Shown: positions 8,880 to 20,561, counted from the first letter of the stretch. The stretch is 64,000 nt of DNA from Rhodocyclaceae bacterium (GCA_016791105.1 JAEUNM010000095.1:62001-126000); one strand, 5' to 3'. The notes: generated from the sequence alone by a model not told the origin. A program made the numbers and translations.

Positions 8880-10880
8880 TCAGGAAAAGAACCAGAGCAG
8901 CGCCGCCATCAACCCCAGAATCATCGCGAAGGCGTACTCATAAATATGGCCAGTCTGCAACGCCCGCGAAATTGCGGCGGTAAGACCGACCACGCGCACG
9001 GAACCGTGCACAGCCACGCCATCGATAATGCCCTGATCGCCACCCTTCCACAGCCCCTTGCCGATCAACCTTGCACCGGCTGCAAACACGATTTCGTTCA
9101 TGCGATCGAAATAGTATTTGTTGTCCAGCAGCCTGTAGATCGGCATGAATGCAGCTTTGAAGTAAACCGGAACCTTGGGGAACACCATGTACAGCAGGAA
9201 GGCGGCAAGAACCCCTCCCATCGCCAGGAAGAATGGCAGCGAGCCGAAGCCGTGCTTGGCCATGGCGACCGCCCCGTGGAACTCATGGCCCAGTTCTTCG
9301 ACGATGTTGTGCGCCTCGGCAACGTATATGGCATTGCCGAACCAGCCGCCGAACAGCATGGGCTCTATCGTGTAATAGCCGATCACCATGGACGGGATAG
9401 CCAGCGCGACGAGCGGCAGCCATACCACCCAGGGTGTTTCATGCGGCTCGCCGCCATGGTGAGCATGTTCGTCCTCGCCGTGGTCGTCGTGCCCGTGGTC
9501 CTCGGCAGGTTTGTCGTGGAAGCGCTCCTTGCCGTGAAACACCAGGAAGTACATGCGGAAGGAGTAGAACGCAGTCACGAATACACCTGCAATGACGCAG
9601 AAGTAGGCGTAACCCGATCCCCAAATGTGGGCTTCATGGACGGCTTCGATGATCGAATCCTTCGAATAAAAGCCCGACAGGAAAGGAAAGCCGATGAGCG
9701 CCAGCGATCCCACCAGGGAAGTGATCCAGGTGATGGGCATGTACTTCCACAGGCCACCCATGTTGCGCATGTCCTGATCGTGGTGCATACCGATAATGAC
9801 GGAGCCGGCACCCAGGAACAGCAAGGCCTTGAAGAAGGCATGCGTCATAAGATGGAACACCGCCACCGAATAAGCAGACACGCCCAGTGCAACCGTCATG
9901 TAACCAAGTTGCGATAGCGTCGAATAGGCCACAACACGCTTGATGTCGTTCTGCACGATGCCCAGGAAACCCATGAACAGCGCCGTCGTCGCCCCGATCA
10001 CCAGCACGAAAGAGAGCGCGGTTTCAGTCAGTTCAAACAGGGGCGACATGCGCGCCACCATGAATATGCCCGCCGTCACCATGGTTGCGGCGTGGATCAA
10101 CGCGGAAATCGGGGTCGGGCCTTCCATCGAATCGGGCAGCCAAACATGCAGCGGAACCTGAGCCGACTTTCCCATCGCGCCCACGAACAGGCAAATGCAT
10201 GTAACGCTAAGCAATGCCCAGGGTGAGCCCTTGAATAGTTCCACCTTCATCTGCGCCAGTTCGCCGGACTTGGCAAACACTTCGGCGTAATTGAGCGAGC
10301 CGGCGTAGGCGGCGACCAGCCCTATACCCAGCAGGAATCCGAAGTCGCCTACCCGGTTGACCAGAAAGGCCTTGAGGTTCGCATAGATGGCTGTCGGACG
10401 GGTGTACCAGAACCCGATCAGCAGATACGAAACCAGACCGACAGCTTCCCAACCAAAGAAGAGCTGAACGAAGTTATTGCTCATGACGAGCATGAGCATC
10501 GAAAAGGTAAATAGCGAAATGTAGGCAAAGAACCGGTTGTAGCCGTCGTCTTCTGCCATGTAGCCTATGGTATAGACGTGCACCATAAGCGATACGAAGG
10601 TGACGACCAGCATCATCATGACTGTCAGCTGGTCAATCAGAAAACCGACTTCGAAGCGCAGATCGCCGCTCGTGGCCCAGGTGTAAAGCGTGCCGTTGAA
10701 CACGTTACCCGCCGACACGTCACGGAAAATTGCGATCGAAGTGACGAAGGACACCGCCACGCCCAGTATGGTGACGGAGTGCGCCACCCAGCGCGGTATG
10801 ACGCGACAGAACAATCCGGCGATGATGGCACCAAACAGGGGTGCCAGCGGAACGACCAGGTAAAGGGTTTTCATGTCCAT
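8880..10880 (-). CDS. nuoL: NADH-quinone oxidoreductase subunit L
   Basis: A 666-residue subunit, the largest antiporter-like protein of complex I. It has the extra C-terminal region that includes the long lateral helix. Recognisable segments are FFGWEAVGLVSYLLIGFW, AQVPLHVWLPDSMEGPTPIS and DIKRVVAYSTLSQLGYM. A His/Asp-rich hydrophilic stretch (about 465-490, many HDDHGEDEH-type residues) lies in a loop before the late helices; such loops vary between species. ATG 10880 is taken as the start, with a second in-frame ATG two codons later. The start is only 2 bp after the nuoK stop. Confidence 0.97.
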   Translation of the reverse strand: MDMKTLYLVVPLAPLFGAIIAGLFCRVIPRWVAHSVTILGVAVSFVTSIAIFRDVSAGNVFNGTLYTWATSGDLRFEVGFLIDQLTVMMMLVVTFVSLMVHVYTIGYMAEDDGYNRFFAYISLFTFSMLMLVMSNNFVQLFFGWEAVGLVSYLLIGFWYTRPTAIYANLKAFLVNRVGDFGFLLGIGLVAAYAGSLNYAEVFAKSGELAQMKVELFKGSPWALLSVTCICLFVGAMGKSAQVPLHVWLPDSMEGPTPISALIHAATMVTAGIFMVARMSPLFELTETALSFVLVIGATTALFMGFLGIVQNDIKRVVAYSTLSQLGYMTVALGVSAYSVAVFHLMTHAFFKALLFLGAGSVIIGMHHDQDMRNMGGLWKYMPITWITSLVGSLALIGFPFLSGFYSKDSIIEAVHEAHIWGSGYAYFCVIAGVFVTAFYSFRMYFLVFHGKERFHDKPAEDHGHDDHGEDEHAHHGGEPHETPWVVWLPLVALAIPSMVIGYYTIEPMLFGGWFGNAIYVAEAHNIVEELGHEFHGAVAMAKHGFGSLPFFLAMGGVLAAFLLYMVFPKVPVYFKAAFMPIYRLLDNKYYFDRMNEIVFAAGARLIGKGLWKGGDQGIIDGVAVHGSVRVVGLTAAISRALQTGHIYEYAFAMILGLMAALLWFFS

Positions 10881-10882
10881 GC

Positions 10883-11194
10883 TTAGCCCTTCAGGCTGTC
10901 GAGGTCATCGACGTGGATGGTGCGCAGGTTACGGAACAGAACCACAAGTATCGCCAGACCGATCGCCGACTCCGCCGCCGCAACGGTCAGGATGAAAAAC
11001 ACGAATATCTGACCCGACACGTCGTGCAGATAGTGCGAAAAGGCGACGAAATTCATATTGACCGACAGCAGCATCAGTTCGATGGCCATCAGCAGAATGA
11101 TGAGGTTCTTGCGATTAAGGAATATCCCTACCACCGAAATCGCAAACAGTATGGCGCCGAGCACCAGATAGTGCGACAAAGATATGGCCTGCAA
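10883..11194 (-). CDS. nuoK: NADH-quinone oxidoreductase subunit K
   Basis: A 103-residue, three-helix membrane subunit of complex I. It carries the glutamates of the proton path ([17 protein letters not shown] and [13 protein letters not shown]). The start is TTG at 11194, read as Met: it gives the family-typical N-terminus ([14 protein letters not shown] after three residues) and sits about 6 nt after a GGGGAG ribosome-binding site. No nearby ATG would keep the first helix intact. Position between nuoJ and nuoL is canonical. Confidence 0.95.
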   Translation of the reverse strand: MQAISLSHYLVLGAILFAISVVGIFLNRKNLIILLMAIELMLLSVNMNFVAFSHYLHDVSGQIFVFFILTVAAAESAIGLAILVVLFRNLRTIHVDDLDSLKG

Positions 11195-11230
11195 TTTGGT
11201 CTCCCCGAGCGTGTACTTGTCGTGCCGCGT

Positions 11231-11821
11231 TCAGCGTTTTTCCGCAGGCATCGAAACGAGCCGCACGCGGTCGTTTCGTTTGACGGCGACCTGATGGGCC
11301 GGATCCTGGTGTTTGCTGTCCGAACGACGCCGCAAGGTCAGTGCGATCGCGGCGACGATGGCAACCAGCAGTATCACTGCGGCGAGCTCGAACGGATAAA
11401 CATAGTCCGTGTAGATCAGGCGCCCCAATTCCTTCGTATTGCTGTAATTGGCGGCTGCAGCGGTGCCGGCCTCTTCCGAGCGTATGCCGCCTAGCACTTT
11501 CAGCATGGCGAACACGATGCCGCCGGCAACGATGAGGCCAACCGGAAGGTAACTCCAGAACCCCTTACGCAATCGCTCGATGTTGATATCCAGCATCATC
11601 ACGACGAACAGGAACAACACCATGACTGCGCCGATATACACGAGCACCAGCGTGATGGCGAGAAATTCCGCCTCCAGCAGCATCCACACACCACCCGCAG
11701 TAAAGAAGGCGAGTACGAGGAATAGCGCGGCATGCACGGGGTTGCGCATGGTGATCGTGCACAGTGCGGACAGCACGAGGATGGTTGAAAGCGCGTAAAA
11801 AACTAAAGTTTTGAATTCCAT
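11231..11821 (-). CDS. nuoJ: NADH-quinone oxidoreductase subunit J
   Basis: A 196-residue membrane subunit of complex I with five predicted helices. The GAVMVLFLFVVMMLDIN segment is the family hallmark, containing the pi-bulge helix that takes part in coupling. The last 35 or so residues are hydrophilic and basic, a variable tail. It lies 21 bp after nuoI and 36 bp before nuoK. Confidence 0.96.
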   Translation of the reverse strand: MEFKTLVFYALSTILVLSALCTITMRNPVHAALFLVLAFFTAGGVWMLLEAEFLAITLVLVYIGAVMVLFLFVVMMLDINIERLRKGFWSYLPVGLIVAGGIVFAMLKVLGGIRSEEAGTAAAANYSNTKELGRLIYTDYVYPFELAAVILLVAIVAAIALTLRRRSDSKHQDPAHQVAVKRNDRVRLVSMPAEKR

Positions 11822-11842
11822 GGTTTGTCGGTGCCCCTCACC

Positions 11843-12331
11843 TCAGCGGTATGGCGCATCAGCCTCCCGGTCCTTGGCGATCTGCTCTTCGTAACGGTCT
11901 CCGACGGCGAGCAGCATTTGCTTGGTGTAATAAAGGTCACCGCGCGCTTCACCGTGGTATTCGAATATGCGGGTTTCGACGATCGCATCGACCGGGCAGG
12001 CTTCTTCGCAAAAGCCGCAGAAGATGCACTTGGTCAGGTCTATGTCGTAGCGCGTGGTACGGCGGGTACCGTCGTCACGCTGGTCCGATTCGATCGTGAT
12101 CGCCATCGCAGGGCATACCGCTTCGCACAGCTTGCATGCGATGCAACGCTCTTCCCCGTTCGGGTAGCGCCGCAGTGCGTGCAAACCCCGGAAACGATGG
12201 CTTTGCGGCGTCTTTTCCTCGGGATACTGCACCGTAATCTTGCGGGCGAATATGTAGCGCCCGGTCAAGGACATCCCTTTCAGGAGTTCCTTGAGGAATA
12301 TGCTGCTGAAAAAATCCTTCATCGACCCCAT
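11843..12331 (-). CDS. nuoI: NADH-quinone oxidoreductase subunit I (2x[4Fe-4S] ferredoxin)
   Basis: A 162-residue peripheral-arm subunit that binds clusters N6a and N6b. Two complete CxxCxxCxxxCP motifs are visible ([12 protein letters not shown] and [12 protein letters not shown]), passing electrons toward NuoB and quinone. An amphipathic N-terminus ([16 protein letters not shown]) anchors it to the membrane arm. Start ATG, 10 bp after the nuoH stop. Confidence 0.97.
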   Translation of the reverse strand: MGSMKDFFSSIFLKELLKGMSLTGRYIFARKITVQYPEEKTPQSHRFRGLHALRRYPNGEERCIACKLCEAVCPAMAITIESDQRDDGTRRTTRYDIDLTKCIFCGFCEEACPVDAIVETRIFEYHGEARGDLYYTKQMLLAVGDRYEEQIAKDREADAPYR

Positions 12332-12341
12332 GGTCAGATCC

Positions 12342-13403
12342 TCACTTCCAGATGTTCCAGGGCGACATCACCCACGCCGCGACCAAAGTAAGCCACACCA
12401 GCGTCAGGGGTATGAATATTTTCCAGCCCAGTCGCATCACCTGGTCATAGCGGAAACGCGGGAAAGTTGCGCGGAACCACAGGAACAGGAAAATGACGAA
12501 GAACATCTTCAGCAGCAACCAGGGCAGTCCGTTCGGCAGGAAGCCAACCGGAGACAGCCACCCACCCAGGAATAGCGTGGAGGTCAGTGCGGAAATGAGG
12601 ATGATGGCGCCATATTCCGCGAGCTGGAATACGGCAAACGCCATGCCCGAATAATCTACGTGGAAACCTGCCACGATTTCGGACTCGCCTTCCGCGAGGT
12701 CGAAAGGAGCACGGTTTGCTTCGGCCACCCCGGAAATCAGGTAGACCGCAAACATCGGCAGCAGCGGCAGCCAATTCCAGGACAGGAAGCCCAGACCATG
12801 CTCGGCGAACCAGCCTTTGGCCTGTCCGTGCACCACGTCAGTCAGGTTGAGGCTGCCCGAAACCAGCAGCACGCACACCAGTGCGAAGCCCATCGCGAGT
12901 TCGTAAGACACCACCTGCGCGGCCGAACGCATGGCCCCCAGAAAGGCGTACTTGGAATTCGACGCCCATCCGCCCAACATGATGCCGTAGACACCCATGG
13001 AGGTAATCGCCATCACGTACAGCAGGCCGGCGTCGATATTGGCGACCGCCATGTCCTCGCTGAACGGGACCACGGCCCAGCCGGCGAGGGCAGCGCCTAG
13101 CGACAGAATCGGAGCAAGCAGGAATATCTTCTTGTCCGCCCCGGTCGGAATGATGATTTCCTTGATGAACAGCTTGAGTCCATCCGCCAGCGGCTGAAGT
13201 ATGCCTAGCGGTCCGACGCGGTTGGGCCCGATGCGTACCTGTACCGCGCCGATCACGCGGCGCTCGGCCAGGGTCAGATAAGCGACCCCGCCGAAAACGG
13301 GAAGGACGATCACGAGTATTTTTATGATGGTCCAGACGGTGGTCCAGACCGCGGGCCATGCCGCGCCGAACCACTGCTGCCCAACTTGCTGGAGAAATTC
13401 CAT
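12342..13403 (-). CDS. nuoH: NADH-quinone oxidoreductase subunit H
   Basis: A 353-residue membrane subunit of complex I that forms the quinone-binding chamber with NuoB and NuoD. Characteristic stretches are [35 protein letters not shown] and the C-terminal [11 protein letters not shown] motif. The frame is open upstream, but ATG 13403 gives the normal N-terminus ([12 protein letters not shown]). Its first base is also the last base of the nuoG stop (TGATG), indicating translational coupling. Confidence 0.97.
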   Translation of the reverse strand: MEFLQQVGQQWFGAAWPAVWTTVWTIIKILVIVLPVFGGVAYLTLAERRVIGAVQVRIGPNRVGPLGILQPLADGLKLFIKEIIIPTGADKKIFLLAPILSLGAALAGWAVVPFSEDMAVANIDAGLLYVMAITSMGVYGIMLGGWASNSKYAFLGAMRSAAQVVSYELAMGFALVCVLLVSGSLNLTDVVHGQAKGWFAEHGLGFLSWNWLPLLPMFAVYLISGVAEANRAPFDLAEGESEIVAGFHVDYSGMAFAVFQLAEYGAIILISALTSTLFLGGWLSPVGFLPNGLPWLLLKMFFVIFLFLWFRATFPRFRYDQVMRLGWKIFIPLTLVWLTLVAAWVMSPWNIWK

Positions 13404-15733
13404 CAGGCCCGCTCCACCGTGATTTCTGCGAACATCGCACCCAGCGCGGCAGTTTCTTCGCGTGCCGCCGCGATGCGCACGCAGGATTCGGCAACCCCTT
13501 CGTCGGTCATCGCGTTCAGCACCACCGAACCGGAACCGCTCGATACCTTGACGGGCTGCCCGCACTGCACACCCAGTTTCGCCAAGGTTGCGGAACACAT
13601 GCGCGCTGCAGGCGTGGCTGCGTCGCGCGTCTTCTGCAAGCTGGGTGCGCGACGCACCAGCGGATCGGCGGAATAGATCGGTACATCGGCTACACGCTGA
13701 AGTGCCGACCCCGGAACGCCTGCCTCGAACGTTACGCCGCTTGCCTTGTTGTTGGCACGCGCGCCCAGATCGGTGGTACGCCCGGCCAAAGCTTCGTCGC
13801 GCACCGCCTCACTGCTATCGAGATTGAAGCCGCCCACTTCCAGAAGATTGCCCAGCTTGCGGATTACCTTCCAACCGGGACGGCAGTCGCCCACCGGCTT
13901 CGCCACAGCATTGAAACTTTGAATGCGGCCTTCAGTATTAACGAAGGTTCCAGAGGTTTCTGCGAAGGTGCCGATAGGCAGGGCGATCACGTTGCGCATT
14001 CCGGCCAACTTGTCGCCAAACGGCGTAAGCGCGACCACCAGATCGGCCTGCGCCAGCGCAGCACGCGCAGCGGCCGTGTCGAAAAAGTCTGCGTCCGGGT
14101 CCGCATGCAGCAGGACATAAGCCCGAAGTTTCGCGCTCACCATGTCGCGCGCGTTGAGACCTCTCAAGCCGGCGAATGGGACCGCCGATGCGGCGTATCC
14201 GCCCACGCTATTGGCGGCCTCGCCGAGGTAGCCAAAGCGGGCGCCGGTCAGACGCGCAATTTCCTGCGCAATCAGATGCAGGGCCGAAGCGCGCGGATGC
14301 TGCTGGGCAAAATTCCCCAGCGCGAGCATCGCCTTCTTGCCAGCACAGAATTCGGCCGCAATTTTTTTCGCGACGCCGCTAGGCTCGGGCCCGTCCAGAG
14401 CAAGCTCGGTCTTTCCGCCGACGATGGCATGGACCGCCTTGAGTACCTCTCCAAGCAGGGACGGCAACTGGTCGGGGGCACCGAGCAGCGTGTTGGAAAC
14501 CGGCAAGGCCCAGTCATCGGTCGCGCTATTGACGGCACTGATGAGCGTGCCCTTTTTGGCCGCTTGGCGCAGCCGGTGGCAGAGCAGAGGATGGTCCTTG
14601 CGCAGGAAACTCCCGACCACGAGCACCCGGTCGCTGCCGGCGAAGTCACTGATGGACGTACCTAGCCAGGGCGCGCCGGCAAGCTTGCCGTCGAGTGTAA
14701 AATCGGCCTGACGCAGGCGGAAATCGACATTCCCGCTACCCAGACCACGCATCAGTTTCTGCAACAGATACAGTTCTTCCAGCGTTGCCTGAGGCGCAGC
14801 GAGGGCGCCGATCGAAGCTGGGCCGTGCTTGCTGACGATCGCGCCCAGGCGTCTTACGGCTTCTTCGAGCGCCTCCTGCCAATCGACGTCTTTACCCAGA
14901 ACCTTAGGTCCAGCCAGGCGCTGTTCCGAATTGATGGCTTCGTAAGAGAAGCGGTCGCGATCGGCCAGCCAGCATTCATTTACCCCGTCGTTTTCGAGCG
15001 GCAGCACGCGTTTTACAACTTCGTGCTTGACCTGCACGATCAGATTCGCGCCCAGTCCATCGTGCGGGCTGACGGATTTGCGGCGCGCCAGTTCCCAGGT
15101 GCGAGCCGAAAACCGGAATGGTTTCGAGGTCAGCGCACCTACCGGGCAAAGATCTATGGAATTGCCGGATAGTTCCGAATCTACGGTCCTATCCACGAAG
15201 GCGAGAATTTCCGAGCGTTCGCCGCGATTCGCCACACCCAGTTCCATCACGCCGGCAATTTCCTGGCCGAAGCGCACGCAGCGAGTGCAGTGTATGCACC
15301 GCGTCATGTCGGTAGAAATGAGCGGACCCAGGTTCTTGTTCACCACCACGCGTTTGGCTTCCGTGTAGCGCGAGGCAGTCTGTCCGTATCCCATGGACAA
15401 ATCCTGCAACTGGCACTCACCGCCCTGGTCGCATATCGGGCAGTCCAGCGGGTGGTTGATGAGCAGAAATTCCATCACGCCTTTCTGGGCGGTGACAGCC
15501 TGCTCGGAGTGGGTCCACACCTTCATGCCGTTGGTCGCAGGCGTCGCACAGGCCGGTGCCGGCTTGGGCGCTTTTTCGACCTGCACGAGGCACATGCGGC
15601 AATTGGCCGCGATGGATAGCTTCTTGTGATAGCAAAAGTGCGGGATGTAGACGCCCAACTTGTTGGCACCGTCCATGACGGTGCTGCCATCGGGCAACTC
15701 AACCTTCTTGCCGTCGATCTCGATCTCTAGCAT
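13403..15733 (-). CDS. nuoG: NADH-quinone oxidoreductase subunit G
   Basis: A 776-residue subunit with several iron-sulfur clusters in the peripheral arm. The N-terminal 220 residues hold the [2Fe-2S] ligands (CRMCLVQVE preceded by CYHKK), the His/Cys cluster motif ([18 protein letters not shown]) and the [10 protein letters not shown] [4Fe-4S] motif. The rest is a molybdopterin-oxidoreductase-like domain without catalytic use in complex I. ATG 15733 ([16 protein letters not shown]) overlaps the end of nuoF by 7 nt; upstream in-frame codons are inside nuoF. Confidence 0.97.
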   Translation of the reverse strand: MLEIEIDGKKVELPDGSTVMDGANKLGVYIPHFCYHKKLSIAANCRMCLVQVEKAPKPAPACATPATNGMKVWTHSEQAVTAQKGVMEFLLINHPLDCPICDQGGECQLQDLSMGYGQTASRYTEAKRVVVNKNLGPLISTDMTRCIHCTRCVRFGQEIAGVMELGVANRGERSEILAFVDRTVDSELSGNSIDLCPVGALTSKPFRFSARTWELARRKSVSPHDGLGANLIVQVKHEVVKRVLPLENDGVNECWLADRDRFSYEAINSEQRLAGPKVLGKDVDWQEALEEAVRRLGAIVSKHGPASIGALAAPQATLEELYLLQKLMRGLGSGNVDFRLRQADFTLDGKLAGAPWLGTSISDFAGSDRVLVVGSFLRKDHPLLCHRLRQAAKKGTLISAVNSATDDWALPVSNTLLGAPDQLPSLLGEVLKAVHAIVGGKTELALDGPEPSGVAKKIAAEFCAGKKAMLALGNFAQQHPRASALHLIAQEIARLTGARFGYLGEAANSVGGYAASAVPFAGLRGLNARDMVSAKLRAYVLLHADPDADFFDTAAARAALAQADLVVALTPFGDKLAGMRNVIALPIGTFAETSGTFVNTEGRIQSFNAVAKPVGDCRPGWKVIRKLGNLLEVGGFNLDSSEAVRDEALAGRTTDLGARANNKASGVTFEAGVPGSALQRVADVPIYSADPLVRRAPSLQKTRDAATPAARMCSATLAKLGVQCGQPVKVSSGSGSVVLNAMTDEGVAESCVRIAAAREETAALGAMFAEITVERA

Positions 15734-17046
15734 GCCTGTTCCACGTAGATCTTGCTGCCCGCAAGCTGAACGTCCACCGGCACAAGGCATTTCTTGTGTT
15801 CGATGTGATATTCAAATTCGGAGCGGAAATGCTTAAGGAAGCTCTTCACCGGCAGAGCCGCTGCGTCACCCAGGGCGCAAATCGTGCGCCCCGCGATATT
15901 GTCGGAAACCTGGTTGAGCACGTCGATGTCTTCCATGCGACCATGACCGTGCTCGATGCGATGCACCATGCGGTACAGCCAACCCGTACCTTCGCGGCAT
16001 GGCGTGCATTGCCCACAGGATTCTTCGTGGTAGAAATAGGACAGGCGCTCCAGCGCTTTCACCATGCAAACGGTTTCGTCCATGATGATCACGGCACCTG
16101 AACCGAGCATGGAACCGGCTTTGGCAATGGAGTCATAGTCCATCGTGCACTGCATCATGATATCGCCGGGCAGTACCGGCATGGACGATCCGCCCGGAAT
16201 GCAGGCCTTTAGTTTGCGGCCGCCGCGCATGCCACCGCACATTTCGAGCAAGGCCGAGAAAGGCGTGCCCAGCGCGACTTCGTATACTCCGGGCCGATTT
16301 ACGTGGCCGGAAACCGAAAACACCTTGGTGCCGCCATTATTCGGCTTGCCCAGATCAAGGTATTTGTCGCCCCCATTGACGATGATCCACGGCACAGCCG
16401 CAAATGTTTCGGTGTTATTGATTGTCGTGGGCTTGCCGTACAGTCCAAAGCCGGCGGGAAAAGGCGGCTTGTAACGCGGCTGGCCTTTTTTACCTTCGAT
16501 GGATTCCAGCAGCGCCGTTTCTTCGCCACAGATATAGGCGCCGTAGCCGTGGTGTGCGAACAGTTCGAAGCCGAAATTCGTTCCGAGTATGTTCTTGCCC
16601 AGATAGCCGGCGGCGCGTGCTTCGTCCAGCGCTTCCTCGAAGCGCTTGTAGACGTCCCACACCTCGCCGTGAATATAGTTATAACCACGCTCACAACCCA
16701 TGGCATAACCGGCAATGATCATGCCCTCGATCACCATGTGCGGGTTGTAGCGCAGGATGTCGCGGTCCTTGAACGTACCCGGCTCGCCTTCGTCCGAATT
16801 GCAGCACAGGTATTTCGCGCCCTGGTACGCCCGCGGCATGAAACTCCATTTGAGCCCGGTCGGGAACCCCGCACCGCCGCGACCGCGCAGAACCGATTTT
16901 TTGACCTCGGCGATGACGCCGTCGGGCGTAATTTTCTCGCTGAGAATCTTACGCAGGGCGGCATAGCCACCGCGTGCCTCGTAGTCCTTCAGGCGCCAGG
17001 ATTTTTCACCCTCGAGGCCGGCAAGTATGATGCTCTGGATACTCAT
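15727..17046 (-). CDS. nuoF: NADH-quinone oxidoreductase subunit F (NADH/FMN binding)
   Basis: A 439-residue subunit that oxidises NADH through FMN. The flavin/NADH region [17 protein letters not shown] is present near residue 55, with [15 protein letters not shown] after it. The N3 cluster ligands are in [12 protein letters not shown] and a later Cys ([11 protein letters not shown]). ATG 17046 overlaps the nuoE stop as ATGA, so translation of the two is probably coupled. Confidence 0.97.
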   Translation of the reverse strand: MSIQSIILAGLEGEKSWRLKDYEARGGYAALRKILSEKITPDGVIAEVKKSVLRGRGGAGFPTGLKWSFMPRAYQGAKYLCCNSDEGEPGTFKDRDILRYNPHMVIEGMIIAGYAMGCERGYNYIHGEVWDVYKRFEEALDEARAAGYLGKNILGTNFGFELFAHHGYGAYICGEETALLESIEGKKGQPRYKPPFPAGFGLYGKPTTINNTETFAAVPWIIVNGGDKYLDLGKPNNGGTKVFSVSGHVNRPGVYEVALGTPFSALLEMCGGMRGGRKLKACIPGGSSMPVLPGDIMMQCTMDYDSIAKAGSMLGSGAVIIMDETVCMVKALERLSYFYHEESCGQCTPCREGTGWLYRMVHRIEHGHGRMEDIDVLNQVSDNIAGRTICALGDAAALPVKSFLKHFRSEFEYHIEHKKCLVPVDVQLAGSKIYVEQAC

Positions 17047-17546
17047 TTCCCACCCTGCTTCCCGGCCGCGGCTGCACCGAGTTCGCTCACAAGTTGGTCG
17101 ATTTTCTTCTCATCCATCCAACTGCACATGCGCCGATTATTCACGATCATCACGGGAGCATCGCCACAAGCGCCCATGCACTCACCTTCCTTGACAGTAA
17201 AGATGCCGTCGGGGGTGGTTTCGTTGAATTCGACGCCCAGCTTGTGCTTCAGGTACTCGGCCGCTTGAGCGCCGCCGGACAGCGCGCAGGGCAAATTGGT
17301 GCAGATCGTCAGCTTGAACAGGCCGGTCGGCTGCAGGTCGTACATGTTGTAAAAACTTGCCACCTCGAGCACCCAGACCGGTGGCATGCCCAGATAGTCG
17401 GCGACTTCCCGCAGACTGTCGTTGGACAGCCAGCCCCGCTCTTCCTGCACGATGGCCAGGGACGCCATGACGGCAGATTGTTTTTGCTCGGGTGGGTACT
17501 TGGCGATCTCGCGATCGATTTTTTGCCGGGAATGTTCGCTCAGCAT
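17043..17546 (-). CDS. nuoE: NADH-quinone oxidoreductase subunit E ([2Fe-2S])
   Basis: A 167-residue thioredoxin-fold subunit with cluster N1a. The four cysteine ligands lie in CTNLPC and CMGAC, separated by about 35 residues, as expected. The N-terminus ([21 protein letters not shown]) is the usual helical region. The 65-nt gap before it is the largest in the first half of the operon. Confidence 0.96.
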   Translation of the reverse strand: MLSEHSRQKIDREIAKYPPEQKQSAVMASLAIVQEERGWLSNDSLREVADYLGMPPVWVLEVASFYNMYDLQPTGLFKLTICTNLPCALSGGAQAAEYLKHKLGVEFNETTPDGIFTVKEGECMGACGDAPVMIVNNRRMCSWMDEKKIDQLVSELGAAAAGKQGGK

Positions 17547-17611
17547 GCCGGGTTCTCGAATCCGTTGTCCAAAGCCATTTTTCGTGTTCGCTCGTGCAAG
17601 TCGCCGCCGAC

Positions 17612-18865
17612 TTAGCGGTCGATTTCGCCGAACACGATATCCATCGTTCCGATGATTGCCACCACGTCCGCCAGCATGTGTCCTTTCGACATTAGTTCCA
17701 TGCCGGCCAGGTGGGCAAACCCAGGCGCGCGAATTTTCAGCCGATACGGCTTGTTCGCACCGTCGGATATCGCGAAGATTCCGAACTCGCCCTTGGGATG
17801 CTCAACCGCCGCGTAGCACTCCCCTTCCGGAACGTGTATGCCCTCGGTGAATAGCTTGAAGTGATGGATCAGTTCTTCCATGTTCGACTTCATGGCTTCA
17901 CGCGAAGGCGGCGCAACCTTATGGTTATCCACGATCACGGGGCCCGGATTATTGCGCAGCCATTCTATGCACTGGCGCATGATCCGGTTCGACTGACGCA
18001 TTTCTTCCATGCGCACCAGGTAACGATCGTAACAGTCGCCCTCTACACCGACCGGAATGTCAAACTCCATGCGGTCATAGACCTCATAGGGCTGCTTCTT
18101 CCGCAAATCCCACTCGATCCCGGAGCCGCGCAGCATTACGCCGGAGAAGCCATAGGCTCGGGCTTCTTCCGGAGTTACCACGCCGATTCCAACCGTGCGC
18201 TGCTTCCAGATGCGGTTGTCTGTCAGCAGTGTTTCGTATTCGTCGAGATACTTGGGGAAGCGATTCGTGAAGTCCTCGAGAAAATCCAGCATGGAACCTT
18301 GCCGGTTTTCGTTCAGGCTTTTTACGGTAGCCTCGTTTTTCCACATCGACGGGCGATATTGCGGCATGCGATCGGGTAAATCGCGATACACGCCGCCAGG
18401 ACGATAGTAGGCCGCGTGCATGCGCGCGCCCGACACCGCCTCATACACGTCCATGAGGTCTTCGCGCTCACGGAAGGTGTAGAGCACCATGGTCATGGCG
18501 CCAATGTCGAGTGCGTGGGTGCCGATATTAAGCAGGTGATTTAGAACGCGCGTGATTTCGTCGAAAAGTACACGAACGTATTGCGCGCGCAGCGGAACTT
18601 CGATACCGAGCAGCCGCTCTATTGCCATGCAATAAGCGTGTTCGTTACACATCATCGATACGTAATCAAGCCGGTCCATATAGGGCACGGACTGGATCCA
18701 GGTCCGCGTTTCGGCTAGTTTTTCGGTACCGCGATGCAGCAGGCCGATATGTGGATCGGCCCGCACGACCACCTCGCCGTCAAGTTCCAGCACGAGGCGC
18801 AACACGCCGTGCGCGGCGGGGTGCTGGGGGCCGAAGTTGATCGTGTAATTGCGAATTTCTGCCAT
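17612..18865 (-). CDS. nuoD: NADH-quinone oxidoreductase subunit D (49-kDa type)
   Basis: A 417-residue peripheral subunit lining the quinone site. Hallmarks are [15 protein letters not shown] with the quinone-site His, [14 protein letters not shown], and the C-terminal DIVFGEIDR. nuoC and nuoD are separate genes here, as in betaproteobacteria and unlike the fused nuoCD of Escherichia coli. Confidence 0.97.
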   Translation of the reverse strand: MAEIRNYTINFGPQHPAAHGVLRLVLELDGEVVVRADPHIGLLHRGTEKLAETRTWIQSVPYMDRLDYVSMMCNEHAYCMAIERLLGIEVPLRAQYVRVLFDEITRVLNHLLNIGTHALDIGAMTMVLYTFREREDLMDVYEAVSGARMHAAYYRPGGVYRDLPDRMPQYRPSMWKNEATVKSLNENRQGSMLDFLEDFTNRFPKYLDEYETLLTDNRIWKQRTVGIGVVTPEEARAYGFSGVMLRGSGIEWDLRKKQPYEVYDRMEFDIPVGVEGDCYDRYLVRMEEMRQSNRIMRQCIEWLRNNPGPVIVDNHKVAPPSREAMKSNMEELIHHFKLFTEGIHVPEGECYAAVEHPKGEFGIFAISDGANKPYRLKIRAPGFAHLAGMELMSKGHMLADVVAIIGTMDIVFGEIDR

Positions 18866-18904
18866 GGCGTCGTCGTCAGTTCGTTTAGATGCTGGAATGC
18901 TGGC

Positions 18905-19516
18905 CTAGCGGCGGCCAGATCCCACGTCTCCGTAGCTTTCTTCACGCACGATGCGCGGCGTCACTTCACGCGGCGCAATGCTTACCGGCTGATACACGAT
19001 GCGGCCTTGTTCCGGGTCGTAGCGCATTTCCACATAACCGGAGATCGGAAAATCCTTGCGGAACGGATGCCCGATGAAGCCATAGTCGGTCAGTATGCGC
19101 CGCATGTCAGGATGGCCGGCAAACATGATGCCAATGACGTCAAAGGCTTCGCGCTCGAACCAGTTTGCACTGGGCCAGACGGCATCGACCGAGTCGATCA
19201 CGGGAAAGCCGTCGTCCGGGGCAAATACGCGCAGGCGCAAGCGCCAGTTCTGGTCCAGCGACAGGAGCTGACTTACGGCAGCGTAGCGAAGTCCGGTCCA
19301 GCTGGAATTTTTGTACGTCAGATAGTCGACCCCGCAAAGGTCGATCAACTGGGAAAAACCGAGCGCGGGAGTGTCTCGCAGGGCAGTCGCCACAGCCAGA
19401 TAATCGCCCGCATCGACCTCCAGCAACACTTCGCCCAGCGCAATTTCAACCTTCTTTGCGCGCTCACCGAAAGTTTCGCGTAGCGTTTGGGCCAACTGCT
19501 CAAGTCTGGCACTCAT
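18905..19516 (-). CDS. nuoC: NADH-quinone oxidoreductase subunit C (30-kDa type)
   Basis: A 203-residue peripheral subunit of complex I. The conserved block [20 protein letters not shown] followed by [18 protein letters not shown] is present, as is the C-terminal [11 protein letters not shown]. The open frame runs about 60 codons further upstream into nuoB, but ATG 19516 ([12 protein letters not shown]) gives the family length and stands 8 nt after the nuoB stop. Confidence 0.96.
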   Translation of the reverse strand: MSARLEQLAQTLRETFGERAKKVEIALGEVLLEVDAGDYLAVATALRDTPALGFSQLIDLCGVDYLTYKNSSWTGLRYAAVSQLLSLDQNWRLRLRVFAPDDGFPVIDSVDAVWPSANWFEREAFDVIGIMFAGHPDMRRILTDYGFIGHPFRKDFPISGYVEMRYDPEQGRIVYQPVSIAPREVTPRIVREESYGDVGSGRR

Positions 19517-19524
19517 CTTATCCC

Positions 19525-20001
19525 TCAGCGCGCGATCGTATAAGTACGTTTGATCTTGTTCTGCAACTGTATAAGTCCATACAGCAGCGCCTCGGCCGTG
19601 GGCGGACAGCCCGGCACGTACACATCGACCGGCACGATGCGGTCGCAGCCACGAACCACGGAATACGAATAGTGGTAGTAGCCACCACCATTCGCGCACG
19701 AGCCCATGGACAACACCCAGCGTGGATCGGGCATCTGATCGTACACCTTGCGCAAGGCCGGAGCCATTTTATTGCACAGGGTGCCGGCCACAATCATGAG
19801 GTCGGACTGACGCGGACTGGGCCGGAACACGATGCCGAAGCGGTCAAGATCGTAGCGCGAACAGCCGGCATGGATCATTTCCACCGCACAGCAGGCCAGA
19901 CCGAAGGTCATGGGCCACAGCGAACCGGTGCGCGCCCAGTTGAACACCGCATCGAGCGATGTGGTGACGAAACCCTCTTTCAAAACGCCTTCGATGCTCA
20001 T
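19525..20001 (-). CDS. nuoB: NADH-quinone oxidoreductase subunit B (cluster N2)
   Basis: A 158-residue subunit holding the terminal [4Fe-4S] cluster N2. The adjacent cysteines of CCAVEM and the later Cys residues in GSCANGG and VPGCPP provide the ligands. ATG 20001 ([17 protein letters not shown]) is chosen because it matches the family N-terminus; 4 nt separate it from nuoA. Confidence 0.97.
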   Translation of the reverse strand: MSIEGVLKEGFVTTSLDAVFNWARTGSLWPMTFGLACCAVEMIHAGCSRYDLDRFGIVFRPSPRQSDLMIVAGTLCNKMAPALRKVYDQMPDPRWVLSMGSCANGGGYYHYSYSVVRGCDRIVPVDVYVPGCPPTAEALLYGLIQLQNKIKRTYTIAR

Positions 20002-20005
20002 GGCA

Positions 20006-20362
20006 TCACTCCCATTCCAGCGCGCCGCGCATCCACTCGTAGGCAAAACCTACGACCAGAATACCGAGAAATACCATCATGGAAACGAACCCGAACCAGC
20101 CGATTTCCTTGAGCACGATGGCCCAGGGAAACAGGAAGGCGATCTCGAGATCGAACAATATGAACAGAATTGCGATGAGGTAATAGCGCACGTCAAACTT
20201 GACACGCGCATCCTCGAAGGGCTCAAAGCCGCATTCGTAAACGGACAGTTTTTCTGCGTCGGGATTGTTGGGTGCGACCACCCGGCCCAAGGCCACGCAC
20301 ACAGTGCCGATGGCGATGCCGACGACTATGAACAGCAGAATCGGGAAATAATTCGCTAGCAT
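20006..20362 (-). CDS. nuoA: NADH-quinone oxidoreductase subunit A
   Basis: A 118-residue three-helix subunit and the first gene of the nuo operon. The conserved loop [20 protein letters not shown] and the [12 protein letters not shown] helix are present. ATG 20362 is preceded by AGGTGA about 6 nt away. An open frame continues upstream but starts inside non-coding sequence. Confidence 0.96.
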   Translation of the reverse strand: MLANYFPILLFIVVGIAIGTVCVALGRVVAPNNPDAEKLSVYECGFEPFEDARVKFDVRYYLIAILFILFDLEIAFLFPWAIVLKEIGWFGFVSMMVFLGILVVGFAYEWMRGALEWE

Positions 20363-20528
20363 GTTTTCACCTGTTATATCCAAACCGGCTCGACCGCCAT
20401 TTCCCAGCACACTACACGCCAGTCATGGCGCCGACGGTAAGACCCCGGCTCACACGGCCTGCATTGCCACCCCGAAAGATGGCGTGCCCCGCAATTCCTT
20501 TTTTCGGTCAAGCGTGCAGCGGGCCACG

Positions 20529-20534
20529 ATTATA
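20529..20534 (-). promoter_or_regulatory. Candidate -10 element for the nuo operon
   Basis: On the minus strand this reads TATAAT, a perfect -10 hexamer, in the gap between secG and nuoA. No good -35 hexamer is seen at 17 bp (AACGTT). If used, the mRNA leader before nuoA would be about 160 nt. Confidence 0.4.
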
Positions 20535-20561
20535 TGCGAAATTCCGCGCCCAACGTTTCGT

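Noticed and set aside
20363..20561. Possible tRNA-Leu between secG and nuoA
   Set aside because: The gene is common at this place in related bacteria, but I find no T-loop (GGTTCGA-like) sequence or acceptor stem on either strand.
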